Positions 4,592 through 5,332 of a stretch of DNA of 5,332 nt are shown piece after piece. How positions within the stretch are numbered: the first letter of the stretch is position 1; the number at the start of each line of letters is the position of its first letter. Origin of the DNA: Turicibacter sp. UBA7094 (lineage in GTDB: Bacteria > Bacillota_I > Bacilli_A > MOL361 > Turicibacteraceae). The translations under genes were made by a program, and so were the position numbers. The DNA lies in NCBI GenBank assembly GCA_002493395.1, contig DKYS01000049.1, forward strand, positions 1 to 5,332. Reading direction: 5' to 3'. The notes under the pieces are model-generated. The model was given only the letters and a program-made list of their open reading frames with translations. It was not told where the DNA came from and did no database searches.

Positions 4592-5332
4592 TTAGTTTAA
4601 ATACTTCTCTAAGTCAGTTTTAAACAAATCGATACGATCATAAACTTTTAGTTCTCCCTTATACGCAATTGAATATCGTCCTGTTTCTTCAGATACTACT
4701 AGAGTCACGCTATCTGAAATCTCACTAATTCCAATTGCTGCTCGGTGTCTTGTCCCAAACGCCTTATTAATATCCTCTCTTCGTGTAGAGGGTAGATAAG
4801 CACCCGCACAATAAAGCTTCCCATCTCTAATCATAACAGCTCCATCATGTAGTGGCGTAGTAGGAACAAATATAGTTGTCAATAACTCTTGAGAAATGTC
4901 ACCGTCAATAATCGTAGACGGAGTGATAAATTCATCTAATTTAACACCCCTTTCAATAACAATTAATGCACCAATACGACGCTTTGCTAAAAACTCTACT
5001 GAATTGGCTAAAATACTATTTATATCGGTTCCGGCAATAATATTTCGTTCGCGATTCATCGTGCTATTCCGTCCAATCTGTTCTAATCCACTACGAATCT
5101 CAGGTTGAAAGATAATAATGACAGCTAGTAATCCCCAATCGATAATATTACCTATTAAAGCACTTAAGGTATACAAATCAAATATTTGACTAATGATATC
5201 GATAAGATAAATTAGCATAACTCCCTTAAGAATTTGAACGGCACGAACATTTGATTTAATCAGTTTTAATATATAGTATATAATAAGCCATACAAAATAG
5301 ACGTCTAAACATACTAATAACAGTTCAAAAAA
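4592..5332 (-). CDS. cdaA: Diadenylate cyclase CdaA (DisA_N/DAC domain), N-terminus cut by the window edge
   Basis: CdaA condenses two ATP into cyclic di-AMP at the inner face of the membrane; c-di-AMP controls potassium and osmolyte uptake and cell-wall homeostasis. The frame is open from the right edge to the TAA at 4594-4592, giving 246 visible residues of a protein usually about 270 long, so about 20-30 residues and the ribosome binding site are missing. The visible N-terminus has three hydrophobic segments at about 4-22, 37-53 and 60-75, ending in the conserved FQPEIRSGLEQIGR. The cyclase domain follows, with AKRRIGAL (116-123), the catalytic DGA motif in TPLHDGAV (159-166) and GTRHRAAIGISE (193-204), whose RHR binds ATP phosphates. 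An ATG at 5218 would begin inside the second membrane segment and delete the first, so I read through it. It is the first visible gene of the cdaA-cdaR-glmM operon; a promoter is not in view. Catalytic motifs are intact. Confidence 0.97.
   Translation of the reverse strand, partial: FFELLLVCLDVYFVWLIIYYILKLIKSNVRAVQILKGVMLIYLIDIISQIFDLYTLSALIGNIIDWGLLAVIIIFQPEIRSGLEQIGRNSTMNRERNIIAGTDINSILANSVEFLAKRRIGALIVIERGVKLDEFITPSTIIDGDISQELLTTIFVPTTPLHDGAVMIRDGKLYCAGAYLPSTRREDINKAFGTRHRAAIGISEISDSVTLVVSEETGRYSIAYKGELKVYDRIDLFKTDLEKYLN

Noticed and set aside
4896..5108. 70-codon plus-strand open frame
   Set aside because: It is antisense to the cdaA membrane and cyclase region, with no family resemblance; a shadow frame.
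4592..5218. cdaA starting at the ATG at 5218
   Set aside because: The frame continues open to the window edge and upstream codons encode the expected first membrane helix and the conserved AVQILKG segment, so the gene is longer and truncated by the window.

Overview
The window is AT-rich and reads as one minus-strand block from a low-GC Bacillota (Firmicutes) genome. Three things support this: the gene order cdaA-cdaR-glmM followed by glmS, a glmS self-cleaving ribozyme ahead of glmS, and strong AAGGAG/AAGGTGG-type ribosome binding sites. I cannot support a finer placement. The four proteins look intact and vertically inherited, and there are no transposases, CRISPR arrays, tRNAs or rRNAs.

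Layout in the direction of transcription, from high to low coordinates. Positions 5332-4592 hold cdaA (diadenylate cyclase), whose start lies beyond the window edge. After a 32-bp gap comes cdaR at 4559-3192, a membrane-anchored YbbR-repeat regulator of CdaA. After a 17-bp gap comes glmM at 3174-1837 (phosphoglucosamine mutase), followed by a long stem-loop terminator at 1781-1731. About 250 bp of mostly non-coding, AT-rich DNA follows, with a GC-richer structured patch at about 1528-1570. Next is an inverted-repeat cluster that looks like an operator (about 1423-1479), overlapping and abutting an extended -10 promoter (about 1413-1441). Its transcript begins with a leader of about 59 nt, then the glmS ribozyme (about 1350-1198), then glmS itself from 1143 to the left edge (N-terminal 381 codons only).

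The genes work together. GlmS makes glucosamine-6-phosphate (GlcN6P) from fructose-6-phosphate and glutamine. GlmM isomerises it to glucosamine-1-phosphate, the precursor of UDP-GlcNAc for peptidoglycan and teichoic acids. GlcN6P feeds back by activating the ribozyme, which cuts the glmS mRNA. CdaA makes c-di-AMP at the membrane, and CdaR and GlmM are known partners that modulate it, linking wall precursor supply to osmotic and potassium signalling. All of this is known biology. The parts that I do not recognise are in the 690-bp glmM-glmS intergenic region: the operator-like repeats, an orphan Shine-Dalgarno sequence in the pre-ribozyme leader, and the structured patch. I did not find evidence for a wholly new system.
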